A stretch of DNA of 64,000 nucleotides, from positions 110,286-174,285 of the forward strand of contig NW_005198017.1 in NCBI RefSeq assembly GCF_000372725.1, written 5' to 3'. Within the stretch, counting starts at the first letter, position 1, and each line of letters begins with the position of its first letter. This DNA comes from Emiliania huxleyi CCMP1516 (taxonomy: Eukaryota > Haptophyta > Isochrysidales > Noelaerhabdaceae). Shown here in pieces: positions 11,988 to 21,475 of the stretch. The notes beneath the pieces are model-generated. The model made no database searches. It was not told where the DNA came from and was given only the letters and a program-made list of their open reading frames with translations. The position numbers and the translations under genes were made by a program.

Positions 11988-12443
11988 GATTGGTTGTATC
12001 GATAACGCGAGCAGGGGTGTCGATCGAGGGAGGCCAGCTGAGGAGTGGCTCGAAGACGCTTCCTCGTCGGCGTGTGGTCAAGCGAGAACGGCGTCCAGAG
12101 AGAGGAGCAAGAGAGGGAAAGAGGTGTGTGTGTGTAGAGATAAAACTTCTGATGCCATGCGTGACCTAGTAGTGTCCCCAGCTATGGGCGTGTCCACGTT
12201 GGAGCCAGGTGTGGTGTGTGGACGCGAGAATAGCTCCGCCGTTCATGGAGGCAACCGATGCGAGCGAGCGAGTCGACTGGTCGGGGGGGGGGGTCGTCGT
12301 GGTTTCGTATTAAGAAGAATACTCACTCACACACAGGAGCGAGAGAAAGCGTTATCACTCCACCACAAAAACGGCGAAGAATACGTAAGAGCTACATGCA
12401 CTGAGAGAGAGTCGGGTCGGGGTTGACCGCACCGCGTGCGTAC
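11988..12443. other. Upstream region of coiled-coil gene
   Basis: No gene is seen. Positions 12383-12405 (acgtaagagctacatgcact) match a small dispersed repeat also found near 32250 and 8735. The last eight bases, gtgcgtac (12436-12443), are the target-site copy of the adjacent transposon. Confidence 0.55.
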
Positions 12444-13324
12444 CTGAGGGAGGGTGTAGAGGATGTAGAGTGTAGAGCGCTGTAGAGCTGTAGAGATGTA
12501 GAGCGCTCTGGAGCGCTGTAGAGCTGTAGAGCTCTACATCCGCCGCGTGACGAGGCGCCTGCGTTGTAGAGCGATGTAGAGCGCGATTTTGTTGTAGAGT
12601 TTGTTGTAGAGGCTCTACAGCCAAACCGCCGGGAAGGCAGTGACTCAAAGAGGTCGAGCCGCGCTAATGGGGTGTCTCCGAGCTTAGTGAAGCTCTGATG
12701 GACAGCCCTGACTATCCCTGACACACAGAGAGTCCCTCTGACGGCACACAACACCCTATAACTGCGTCATGACCAGCCTGCCATGTGTCGCCGGTGCCGC
12801 ATTCGTCGCTGTGCTTCTTTAGCAGGCGGTGGACTGTCGGCTGCGAGGACGGTCGCATTTGCGCGAGGCGAGGCGAGCATTCAGACGCGTTGCATGCGCC
12901 ATGACTCGCGCCAGCGCGTGCGGGAGCTCCTGGCTGAGCGTTGAGTCCAGGCGAGTTGCGCTGGCCACTATCGCTACGCCGAGCCGAGCTGACGCGCCGA
13001 GGCGCCGGCCAGTCGCAGCCGTGAGGCATGCCATAGCAGCAGAGGCACCTGCCACCCATTGGGCGGGCAGACAGAAGGCCAGGGCAGCACTGGCAAGTGC
13101 AACGCGCCTCATGTCGGAGAGCGACCGTGCCTCGTTCGCCGCTTATGATGTAGAGTTTGTTGTAGAGATTTCACGTTGTAGAGCGCCTCTACATCGCTCT
13201 ACAACGCAGGCGCCTCGTCACGCGGCGGATGTAGAGCTCTACAGCTCTACAGCGCTCTCCAGCACTCTACATCTCTACAGCTCTACAGCGCTCTACACTC
13301 TACATCCTCTACACCCTCCCTCAG
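12444..13324 (-). mobile_element. Long-TIR non-autonomous element, copy A (881 bp)
   Basis: Both ends read CTGAGGGAGGGTGTAGAGGA going inward. The terminal inverted repeats are about 145 bp and made of nested TGTAGAGC-type units. The element is flanked by a perfect 8-bp direct repeat, gtgcgtac (12436-12443 and 13325-13332). No transposase is present. It lies in a dispersed host repeat whose uninterrupted relatives stand at 30.0-30.5 kb, so the empty site is visible in the same window. Orientation is opposite to copy B. Confidence 0.95.
12819..13112 (-). CDS. Small element-borne ORF (97 aa), copy A
   Basis: It starts with ATG and encodes a signal-peptide-like N terminus (MRRVALASAALAFCLPAQWV) followed by a basic, Ala/Leu/Arg-rich tail. 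The same 97-aa frame is intact in copies B and D and broken in copy C. Differences between copies are mostly amino-acid-changing, so it may simply be open by chance in GC-rich DNA. No homologue is recognised. Confidence 0.3.
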   Translation of the reverse strand: MRRVALASAALAFCLPAQWVAGASAAMACLTAATGRRLGASARLGVAIVASATRLDSTLSQELPHALARVMAHATRLNARLASRKCDRPRSRQSTAC

Positions 13325-13470
13325 GTGCGTACCCTCCCCACTCCCGCCTCTCGTTTGTGTCACACCACGCGGAACGCATCTCCATCGCATCGGTGAAGGG
13401 GGTGAACCGCGCCATCCTCGATCGCCGTGCAAAGCTCGCTTCCGTGCTCTCACGCCGCGCCACGTCGGCC
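13325..13470 (-). repeat. Dispersed repeat R, inverse copy
   Basis: From the inserted element to about 13460, the sequence matches in reverse complement two tandem copies at 29.99-30.15 kb and 30.35-30.50 kb (shared core atggagatgcgttccgcgtg on the other strand). A run of ggtaggtaggta follows at 13486-13500. Confidence 0.8.
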
Positions 13471-13613
13471 CTTGGTAGAGAACTAGGTAGGTAGGTAGAA
13501 AGGTGAAGAACAGCCAGGCTCGGACTGGACACCAACGCGAGAGAACTTCCAAAAAAAACCGCCGTACGCGCTTGGAAGGGCAGAGCCGGGTTGCGGTCTT
13601 GGCTCGCACCCAA

Positions 13614-14525
13614 ATGGGCCTCGACGGCGGCACGCTAGTCACTCGGACGGACGTCCTCCGGGGCTCGAGCTGGCGCCTCGCCAACAGCGACGGCGGCGCG
13701 CACCGCAGCAGCCGGGGCGGGCAGCTGGGCGCCGTCGAGGCGACCTCGGCCGCCGGGGTGGAGCGGCGGCCGCTCTCGCTCGACAGGAGGGAGGCGTTCG
13801 AGACGTGCGCCCTCTCCGGCGAGGTGCTGCCGCTGCGGCCCGCGCCGGGCGTGGTGGTCGCGTGCGGCCTCGGCAACCTCTACCTCCGCGACGCGGTGTG
13901 CCTCTTCCTGGCGAGGACGGAACGCTTCGCACCGGACGTGACGGACCTCGCGGCGCTCACCGCAAAGTTCGGACACATCCGCGCCCTCCGCGACGTCTTC
14001 CCGCTGGCCCTCGAGCCCAACCCGCGCCGCGCTCCCGCCGTGGACGAGGACGCGCCGGGCCGGCTCGCCGGCGCGTGGCGCTGCCCTGTCTCGGGGGTCG
14101 AGACCAACGGCATGCACTCCTTCGTGGCGCTGCGTCCGTGCGGCCACGTGCTGCGCCAGAGCGTGGCGAAGGAGATGGCGCGCGGCAGGCGCAGCGCGGC
14201 CAGTGCGGCCAGTGCGGCCAGCGCGGCCAGCGCGGCCAGCGCGGCCGGCGCGGCCGGCGCGGCCAGTGCGGCCGCGCCGGCGGTGAGCGATGGCATCTCG
14301 ACTGTGCACGGCGGCGGCTGGGAGTGCCCGGTCTGCTCGGCGCCCGTCGAGGTTTCTGTGGAGCTGGTCGGGCCGGTGGAGCTGGTGGAAAAGTGCCGCG
14401 ATGCCTTGGAGGCGCAGCGCCGGCAGCGGGCCGAGCGCAAGCGCAGGAGGAGAGAGTCAGAGGCGGGACATGCAGACGGTGCCACGCGTCCTCGACGTGA
14501 CGACGGGCAACACAGTAGAGGATAA
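13614..14525 (+). CDS. RTF2: Replication termination factor 2 (RTF2) homologue
   Basis: RTF2 family proteins act at stalled replication forks and carry a degenerate RING-like fold. Visible signatures in order: MGLDGGTLVTRTDVL at the start, typical of the family; the first half-RING with CALSGEVL and VVACGLGNLYLRDAVCLFL; HIRALRDVFPLALEPNP; then WRCPVSGVETNGMHSFVALRPCGHV and WECPVCSAPV (Cys-x2-Cys). I start at the ATG that gives the conserved MGxDGG opening; a longer in-frame extension upstream has no conserved sequence. The gene has no introns, at 303 aa the usual length. An (Ala-Ser-Ala)n insertion coded by a 9-bp minisatellite (about 14196-14275) splits the second half-RING. The C terminus is basic, as in nuclear proteins. 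Confidence 0.92.
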   Translation: MGLDGGTLVTRTDVLRGSSWRLANSDGGAHRSSRGGQLGAVEATSAAGVERRPLSLDRREAFETCALSGEVLPLRPAPGVVVACGLGNLYLRDAVCLFLARTERFAPDVTDLAALTAKFGHIRALRDVFPLALEPNPRRAPAVDEDAPGRLAGAWRCPVSGVETNGMHSFVALRPCGHVLRQSVAKEMARGRRSAASAASAASAASAASAAGAAGAASAAAPAVSDGISTVHGGGWECPVCSAPVEVSVELVGPVELVEKCRDALEAQRRQRAERKRRRRESEAGHADGATRPRRDDGQHSRG

Positions 14526-15011
14526 AGCATCATCTCCTGTCAGCGCGCGCACACCACCGGTGTGTGTGTATGACCTTACGGGAACCGTCATGACGAACGG
14601 CGGGCGGCATATGCGCGATGCGCATGCCCATTGCCATCATCACTCGCTTGCTTTTTTCGCTCCAGTCCTGCGGATCTTCATAGTAGACCGGAGGGCTACG
14701 AAGCCTTCACACTCCAAGGGGCTGCATTGCCATTCGCGATTCGGCGCGGGGCGCAGGGCGGGGGGCGGCTCCCCGCGCTCGATCATGTGTAAAATGTCTC
14801 TATAAACGATCTAAAAAATGTCCTGCTCGCGAAGAGCAGCCTGCTGCCCTGCGCTGCCAGGGTTAACCGGAACGCATGTTTGATGTACGACGCCCCACGT
14901 GTCGGTGTGGCACACACACACCACACGGACGACCGCGGAGAGTGCACCACCATAGACTCAAACACGAGATTGTCGGACAGCGGGACCCGGGCGAGCCCCG
15001 CCCGCTATCGC
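14526..15011. other. Intergenic region between convergent genes
   Basis: This is the 3' flank of RTF2 and of the SWEET gene. No gene or repeat is recognised. Confidence 0.6.
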
Positions 15012-15788
15012 CTATCGCTTTCGCGTGGGGAAGACGAGCTTGAGTAGGAGCTGGACGAGGCCGAGGCAGAGGCCGATGCCGTTGGGCCCGTACACAAACA
15101 CGTCCTTGGCGGCGGCCACTCCGTACACCGTCCACAGCAGCGTGTTTGCGCACTGTGCCAAGGTGAGCGGCGTGTATATGGAGGCGGAATCGCGCGTGGA
15201 GAGGACGGTGCGGATGGTCGAGAGAGGCGACGCCGCGAGCACCACAAAGATCGCGGACGCAAAGTACCCCACTAGCGTGGCGCGGGCCGCAACCTTTGCA
15301 AAGACGAGGCCCGTCCAGAGGCAGAGCGTCGCCATCGCGCCGCCGACAAAGGTCAGCTGGCAGGCGGAGAGCGCCGGATGACTGTTGCCCATCAGCGGCA
15401 GCATGACGGCAAAGGTTGCGAGAACCGCCCCGGCGCCCGGCAGGTTGGAGGCCACGATCCACGGGTTGGAGACGGCGAGCCCGTAGCACAGCCAGCCAAA
15501 GACGCTGTGGATCATGATGGTCGAAGGCAGCGGGTTGAAGGGGCCAAGGTCGCCACTGTTGCGCGCAGCGAGCACGGCCGGCAGCGCCGAGAAATACAGG
15601 GCGTTGGAGGTCAGGACGCCCATCGCAGGAGCGTAGAGGCCGAACGCCTGTGCGGCCGACATGCGTGCCTCGCCGCCACGCATCGCTAGCAGCACCCTCG
15701 CCTTGGCGTCGGCGGGCGCCGGCGCAGCGAGCTGGCGCAGCGGAGGCCGAGCCGGGGCCAAGCCCGAAGCGAGCAGCGCGACTAGCAT
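15012..15788 (-). CDS. SWEET (MtN3/saliva) sugar transporter
   Basis: SWEETs are bidirectional sugar uniporters with two three-helix bundles joined by a linker helix. Here 258 aa contain seven hydrophobic segments. The second bundle is clearest: ASPLSTIRTVLSTRDSAS, then TLAQCANTLLWTVYG and the Asn-Gly turn of GPNGIGLCLGLVQLLLKLVF. The first bundle carries STIMIHSVFGWLCYGLAV. The ATG at 15788 gives a hydrophobic N terminus (MLVALLASGLAPARPP) before the first MtN3 helix, which could be a secretory or plastid leader. Earlier in-frame sequence lacks an ATG. The gene is intronless. The substrate and the membrane cannot be told from sequence. The upstream leader is shared with the WW-domain gene at 58 kb. 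Confidence 0.9.
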   Translation of the reverse strand: MLVALLASGLAPARPPLRQLAAPAPADAKARVLLAMRGGEARMSAAQAFGLYAPAMGVLTSNALYFSALPAVLAARNSGDLGPFNPLPSTIMIHSVFGWLCYGLAVSNPWIVASNLPGAGAVLATFAVMLPLMGNSHPALSACQLTFVGGAMATLCLWTGLVFAKVAARATLVGYFASAIFVVLAASPLSTIRTVLSTRDSASIYTPLTLAQCANTLLWTVYGVAAAKDVFVYGPNGIGLCLGLVQLLLKLVFPTRKR

Positions 15789-15866
15789 TAGGCAGGCTTT
15801 GAGAAAAAGAAAGACGCCGGGTGGATGTGAGGCTGCCAACTGCACTCCAAGTGCTCCAAGTGCGCA
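15789..15866 (-). promoter_or_regulatory. Shared leader motif upstream of SWEET start
   Basis: Reading the minus strand, GCACTTGGAGCACTTGGAG (a doubled CACTTGGAG), then TGCAGTT, CTCACATCCA and the pyrimidine run TTTCTTTTTCTC stand before the ATG in that order. The same order occurs before the start at 58166. This is either a core promoter or a conserved 5' leader. Confidence 0.55.
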
Positions 15867-16856
15867 CCAATGTCAACACAACGACGTCATGACAAGCGAT
15901 CCCACGACAGCGATTGTGGGGACTACATGATCCGTACGTGAAGGGGGAGGGCCCGTCCGCACAGAGCTTGGCGGCGCGGGCACCCCCCACTGGGGCCGAG
16001 GACAAGACTCAGGAGGCCGTTTGCCGCTTGCTTGTTCTTGGTCCAGTTGGTGCGCATCTTGCGCGCCTGCTTGTTGATGTTTTCGGCGTCGCCCGCCACC
16101 GCCGCCATGGAGATCTGCTGCGTGTGGTGGACGACGAAGGAGGAGGCGCTCGCCGGGACCGCGTAATACTGGTGCTGCTGGCGCGACCGCGCGGGTACAC
16201 CGCGGTCCGGTCCGTGTTGGTGCCCACCGCTTCCTTGGCGAACACGTGGAGGAACTGCTTGGTGGGCGGCGCAATGCCACCCAAGGTTTCCACGAGCACC
16301 AGCCGCGTTATGGCTTTCTTGACCCACCTCGCGTCGTAGTACTGCGCCCCCAGCCCATCCGTTTCCAGCCCGCATTCTTCTTGACCCCCATCCGTCTGTC
16401 TCCATACGCGTGGTCTTTGACCCATCCCTTTCCAGTCGAGCGACCAGCGAGTGGTCGAGCGGTCCGTCCACCTGACGGCCACGCTCCTTGCACCCCACGA
16501 CCCCCGTCAACGCCTTGTCTAGCGTGTTTCCAAACCCGTAGAGGTGGCCCACCGACGACACATTGCCACCGTTGTCCCACGAGCCCCTCCCTCCCCGCTG
16601 AGGGAGGGTGTAGAGGATGTAGAGTGTGAGCGCTGAAGAAAAAAATACATATTCTTATCTTTTTGCCCCCCTCTCCGAGACTAGGGACAGAACCACACCA
16701 GTATAGACCAGAGGGACTGCGCCTCGCCCCCGCTTGCCCTGCCTGCGCAGGATAGCGTGCCCCGATAACGGCGACACTTAGCGAGGGTCACTGCGCAAGG
16801 AGGGGGTGCACTTGGAGCACTTGGAGTGCAGTCGTCGGGGTGCGAAGCCTTTTTTC

Positions 16857-17737
16857 CTGAGGGAGGGTGTAGAGGATGTAGAGTGTAGAGCGCTGTAGAG
16901 CTGTAGAGATGTAGAGTGCTGGAGAGCGCTGTAGAGCTGTAGAGCTCTACATCCGCCGCGTGACGAGGCGCCTGCGTTGTAGAGCGATGTAGAGGCGCTC
17001 TACAACGTGAAATCTCTACAACAAACTCTACATCATAAGCGGCGAACGAGGCACGGTCGCTCTCCGACATGAGGCGCGTTGCACTTGCCAGTGCTGCCCT
17101 GGCCTTCTGTCTGCCCGTCCAATGGGTGGCAGGTGCCTCTGCTGCTATGGCATGCCTCACGGCTGCGACTGGCCGGCGCCTCGGCGCGTCAGCTCGGCTC
17201 GGCGTAGCGATAGTGGCCAGCGCAACTCGCCTGGACTCAACGCTCAGCCAGGAGCTCCCGCACGCGCTGGCGCGAGTCATGGCGCATGCAACGCGTCTGA
17301 ATGCTCGCCTCGCCTCGCGCAAATGCGACCGTCCTCGCAGCCGACAGTCCACCGCCTGCTAAAGAAGCACAGCGACGAATGCGGCACCGGCGACACATGG
17401 CAGGCTGGTCATGACGCAGTTATAGGGTGTTGTGTGCCGTCAGAGGGACTCTCTGTGTGTCAGGGATAGTCAGGGCTGTCCATCAGAGCTTCACTAAGCT
17501 CGGAGACACCCCATTAGCGCGGCTCGACCTCTTTGAGTCACTGCCTTCCCGGCGGTTTGGCTGTAGAGCCTCTACAACAAACTCTACAACAAAATCGCGC
17601 TCTACATCGCTCTACAACGCAGGCGCCTCGTCACGCGGCGGATGTAGAGCTCTACAGCTCTACAGCGCTCCAGAGCGCTCTACATCTCTACAGCTCTACA
17701 GCGCTCTACACTCTACATCCTCTACACCCTCCCTCAG
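16857..17737 (+). mobile_element. Long-TIR element, copy B (881 bp)
   Basis: It has the same length as copy A, inverted in orientation, and is nearly identical in sequence. The flanking 8-bp duplication cttttttc is perfect (16849-16856 and 17738-17745). It lies in the secondary insertion, so this is the third event at the locus. Confidence 0.95.
17069..17362 (+). CDS. Small element-borne ORF (97 aa), copy B
   Basis: It is identical to the copy A frame except for one residue (Ala to Val at position 17). It has the same signal-peptide-like start. See copy A for caveats. Confidence 0.3.
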   Translation: MRRVALASAALAFCLPVQWVAGASAAMACLTAATGRRLGASARLGVAIVASATRLDSTLSQELPHALARVMAHATRLNARLASRKCDRPRSRQSTAC

Positions 17738-20068
17738 CTTTTTTCTTTTTGTCCTCTCGGGGGAATGTTCTCTCGGCGCCCATGGCCTTCTGAGGTTTCG
17801 TGCTAATGACGTCCTTCTTGGCACTTCGGGCGTCGGTGTGTGCGTATCTGTGGTGTCTAATTCCTCCGGTATGCTATAGAGGTTTCCCGAGCTGAGACCT
17901 TCTTTCAATCGCAGCGTATCTTGCTGGAAGCCTTTCCGCTGGCGGGAGGAATTGGTCCCCAGTTCGAAACCTGGTCGACCCTTATATCTTTTGTTCACAC
18001 CTGAGCGGGCTCAATTTTGCTCAGATGCTCCTACGAATTCGAAATCGTGTCCTCACGCTTAGCGCTTGGTGTGCGTTCGTTTTTCGTCACGGGAAGTGTG
18101 AGCGCTGTAGAGATGTAGAGATGTAGAGCTCTGTAGAGCTGTAGAGCTCTACATCCGCCGCGTGACGAGGCGCCTGCGTTGTAGAGCGATGTAGAGGCGC
18201 TCTACAACGTGAAATCTCTACAACAAACTCTACATCATAACGTACGTACAAGTAAGCGGCGCGAACGAGGCACGGTCGCTCTCCGACATGAGGCGCGTTG
18301 CACTTGCCAGTGCTGCCCTGGCCTTCTGTCTGCCCGCCCAATGGGTGGCAGGTGCCTCTGCTGCTGTGGCATGCCTCACGGCTGTGACTGGCCGGCGCCT
18401 CGGCGCGTCAGTCGGCTTGGCGCAGCGATCGTGGCCAGCGCAACTCGCCTGGACTCAACGCTCAGCCAGGAGCTCCCGCACGCGCTGGCGCGAGGCATGG
18501 CGCATGCAACGCGTCTGAATGCTCGCCTCGCCTCACGCAAATGCGACCGTCCTCGCAGCCGACAGTCCACCGCCTGCCTGCCGCCTGCTAAAGAAGCACT
18601 GCGATGAATGCGGCACCGGCGACGCATGGCAGGCTGGTCATGACGCAGTTAGGGTGTTGTGTGCCGTCAGAGCTCTCTGTGTGTCAGGGTCAGTCAGGGC
18701 CGTCCATCAGAGCTCCAGTAAGCTCGGCGACACCCCATTAGCGCGGCTCGACCTCCTTGAGTCACTGGACACTGCCTTCCCGGCGGTTTGGCTGTGGAGC
18801 CTCTACACAACAAACTCTACAACAAAATCGCGCTCTACATCGCTCTACAACGCACCCGCCTCGTCACGCGGCGGATGTAGAGCTCTACAGCTCTACAGCG
18901 CTCCAGAGCGCTCTAAATCTCTACAGCTCTACAGCGCTCTACACTCTACATCCTCTACACCCTCCCTCAGCCTCCCCGCCGTCGTCGACTTGATGAGCGG
19001 GTTCCAGCACTTGACCTCGTAATGCACGTCCCGCATCGTGGCGAAGACGCCGCCGAGCTCGCAGATGTCAGTCACGGACGTGTCGTTGAGGTGCCGCGTC
19101 ACCTCGGGCTTCTCCTTGTCCCCGAGGATGATGCTGCCAACCGAGCGCGCCCGGATGGCATTCTGGGCGGCTCCTTAGCACCCCATTGTGCTTGGAGGTG
19201 CGGTCGCCCTTGTTGGAGTTGGCGAGGGAGTCGCCCTTGTACTCTCCCACCGTGACGGTGCACGCCCGCGGCGGCCTTCTCGACGAAAGTGGGCGCAATC
19301 ACCGACAAGAGTAGAGCCCGTGCCTGCGCTGTATCGCCGTCAGGAACATCGCCGACACCATCTTCGTGTGGTGGAGTCCATCAGGGCGCATGTCGAGCCA
19401 TCCAGCGGCGCCGAACTGGGAGATCGAGATGCTGTCGAGATGTAGCGAGTCGCTCGCCTCCCTGAACTTGATCGCCTCCGACTGCGGCGTGTTTTTGTCG
19501 ATCTCCTCGCACGCCGCCAGGCACGCGATCCACGCTTTCGTGGGCCCCGACAGCAGCGAGCGTGCCCTGTTTCGGGACTGGAAAAGTGCTCTGCTGCGTG
19601 AAGAGGTCGCCAATATAGGTGGGATGCGCTGCGCCGACGGCAGCATGGACGGACAGAAGCGGCCAAGCTCGTACGTGTGGCAGAAGAGGCCAAACTCCTT
19701 GTCTTGTGCACGCACCGCGTAGATGCGCGCGACATCGCCACGCCGTTGGCTGATGTGTGTATGTCATTGTAGTGCTGCGCAAAGTGCTGTGCAGCATCGG
19801 CACTGTCTCTTCCCCTGCCGGGCCCCCGGAGAGGGGCATGCACGGCAGGGGAACTGAGGGCGTAGACTCGGGAGACTGATGGGTCAAAAGCATAGATCGT
19901 CAATCGACGCGTTGCGCCTTTGCCGATCCGCATAGTGAGGCTCTTCACAACGAACCTGCTCGTGCGTGCCGCCGAGGCCGCAGCCACCGAAGCTGCTGGG
20001 CTGTGGCCTGCCTCAGCCAGCTGCACGAACGACTTCTAACCACAGGGTTCCACCGCACACGACAGGCG

Positions 20069-21475
20069 ATGTCGCTCGCTCTGCTCTGCCTCGCACACGG
20101 CCTCCGCTCGTGCTCAGACCGCGCATGGGCCTTTGTGCTGCCCGTTTACCTCGCACAGGCGTCGCCCGGCTCGCTGCGCCCCATCTCGGCCGTCTCGCTG
20201 GCGCAGTCGTTGGGAGTTGTCCTGCTGGCCCCGCTGATCGCACGCGCAGGGCCGCGGATGCAGCCGCGCTGGATGGCGCTGCTCGTTGTTTGCGAGAACG
20301 TGTGCGTGCTATGTGGCGGTGCCGCCTTGCTTGCTGCTGGCGCGCCGGGTACAGTGTACTCGAACGGCGTGATGGGCGACCCGCGCTTCTGGGCTGGAGC
20401 GGTACTCATGGCTGTCGACGGCGCCATCTCCTCCCTGCTGTCTCTCGTCGTCGAGAAGGACTACGTGAGGCGCACATGCGGCGGCGACGTGGACCGACTG
20501 GCGGCCGCCAACGCGGCGGTGATGCGCACCGATCTCGGTGCCTCCGTCGGCACCTACGCGCTGCTGGCCCTGGCACAGACCGACGGTGCCTTGCTGGCTG
20601 ACCCCGCCTCGCTGCTCGCCGCGCTCGCAGCGTGGCATTGTACAGCGGCCTGTGCCACCCTGGCAGTGCTGGCGCTCCTCCGCCGGTCCGAGCCAGCGCT
20701 CGCGGCGGACGGCGACGCGGCCGACAAGCCACCTCCGCCTTTGAGGGCAGCGCTCGGCGGGCTGCGCGAAGGCGGCCGCCTGGCAGCGGAACTCGAGCCG
20801 GGGGCGCGCCGCACGCTCTGCGCTTTCGTCGCGCTATTCTTCACGGTGCTCTCGCCGTCCGGCCTGCTCACCGCGCACTTGCGCAGCCGAGGCGTCGGCG
20901 CGGGCTCGATCGCAACCTTCCGATCCGCGGCGCAGGCGGCGGGCTGCCTCGGCACCGTCGCCGGCCCGCCGCTCATCAAGCGGCTCGGCGTGGGTCGGGC
21001 GGGAGCGGTGCTGCAGCGGCTGCAGCTCGGCATGGTTGTGGCCGCGGCGCTTGCCGTCCTCCTCCCCTCCTGGCCCCGCCGAGGGCCTGCTCGGGAGGCG
21101 GTGCTGATGGGCGCCGTCGCCGGCTCGCGCGTGGGCCTCTGGGGTTTCGACTTGTGCGAGCGCGCGCTGCTGCAGCTCGCCGTGCCCGCCGGAGACGGCG
21201 CGGTGCTCGTCTTCAACTTCGAGAGGGCGCTCGCGGAACTGGCGGGCTTCGGCATGCTCGGCCTCTCGCTCGCGTACCCACGGCCCGACGATTTTGGCGT
21301 TCTCGTGGGTGTGTCGGCGGCGGCCGTCTGCGTGAGCAGCGCCGTACTCGCTTCCACCGAGCGGTTATGGACGCGAGGGTCGTCAGGGCTACATGCACAA
21401 CATGCACATGCACATGCACATGCACATGCACATGCACATGCACATGTGCATGCACATGTTGTAAAGAACGAGTGA
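20069..21475 (+). CDS. Ferroportin-like iron exporter (SLC40 family)
   Basis: Ferroportins are major-facilitator-fold Fe2+ exporters. Family signatures: CSDRAWAFVLPVYL in the first helix pair (animal ferroportin GDRMW-F--), SLAQSLGVVLLAPLIAR, and GLWGFDLCERALLQLAV matching the family GLW-FDL---QLLQ. About 11-12 hydrophobic segments are seen over 468 aa, a normal length. I start at the first ATG before helix 1; in-frame sequence upstream has no ATG. There is no intron. The C terminus ends in an unusual (His-Ala)n tail encoded by a CATGCA microsatellite, which could bind metal or be a neutral expansion. The orientation in the cell (plasma membrane, vacuole or plastid) is not decided by the sequence. 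Confidence 0.85.
   Translation: MSLALLCLAHGLRSCSDRAWAFVLPVYLAQASPGSLRPISAVSLAQSLGVVLLAPLIARAGPRMQPRWMALLVVCENVCVLCGGAALLAAGAPGTVYSNGVMGDPRFWAGAVLMAVDGAISSLLSLVVEKDYVRRTCGGDVDRLAAANAAVMRTDLGASVGTYALLALAQTDGALLADPASLLAALAAWHCTAACATLAVLALLRRSEPALAADGDAADKPPPPLRAALGGLREGGRLAAELEPGARRTLCAFVALFFTVLSPSGLLTAHLRSRGVGAGSIATFRSAAQAAGCLGTVAGPPLIKRLGVGRAGAVLQRLQLGMVVAAALAVLLPSWPRRGPAREAVLMGAVAGSRVGLWGFDLCERALLQLAVPAGDGAVLVFNFERALAELAGFGMLGLSLAYPRPDDFGVLVGVSAAAVCVSSAVLASTERLWTRGSSGLHAQHAHAHAHAHAHAHAHVHAHVVKNE
21399..21461 (+). repeat. CATGCA hexanucleotide microsatellite within a CDS
   Basis: About ten near-perfect 6-bp units in frame encode alternating His and Ala at the end of the ferroportin-like protein. 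Being hexameric, length changes would not shift the frame. Confidence 0.95.

Larger units (their letters stand above)
16636..18095. mobile_element. Secondary insertion inside copy C
   Basis: The 12 bases gtgtgagcgctg occur on both sides (16624-16635 and 18096-18107), as expected for a target-site duplication. Removing one of them restores copy C. After removing copy B, about 571 bp remain, starting with an A-rich stretch. They have no clear inverted ends, no poly-A tail at the far end and no protein. A segment cagttcgaaacctgg near 17955-17969 looks like a pol III B box, so a SINE-like origin is possible but not shown. Confidence 0.7.
16598..18970 (-). mobile_element. Long-TIR element, copy C, interrupted
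   Basis: The outer ends are again CTGAGGGAGGGTGTAGAGGA and its inverse (16598 and 18970). They are flanked by a perfect 8-bp repeat cctccccg (16590-16597 and 18971-18978). Only the first 38 bp lie left of a 1460-bp insertion; the rest resumes at 18096. Its 97-aa frame (starting 18288) is shifted. This copy must be older than the insertion it hosts. Confidence 0.9.
15920..19900 (-). pseudogene. Decayed gene of unknown family, split by nested transposons
   Basis: Two blocks of minus-strand coding-like sequence flank the element cluster. The right block (about 18979-19900) reads, with frame changes, GEYKGDSLANSNKGDRTSKH, LGDKEKPEVTRHLNDTSVTD and DVHYEVKCWNPLIKSTTAG. The left block (about 15950-16590) continues with SWDNGGNVSSVGHLYGFG, YYDARWVKKAITRLVLVETL and QISMAAVAGDAENINKQARK. 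The elements sit exactly between ...KSTTAG and SWDNGG..., with an 8-bp duplication of host sequence. Several frame breaks and a local tandem duplication near 16340-16430 argue against function. I do not recognise the family. Confidence 0.55.

Noticed and set aside
15789-15845. Longer SWEET start including the leader motif
   Set aside because: The extension begins at GTG, not ATG, and codes for the sequence shared with a non-coding region at 58 kb.
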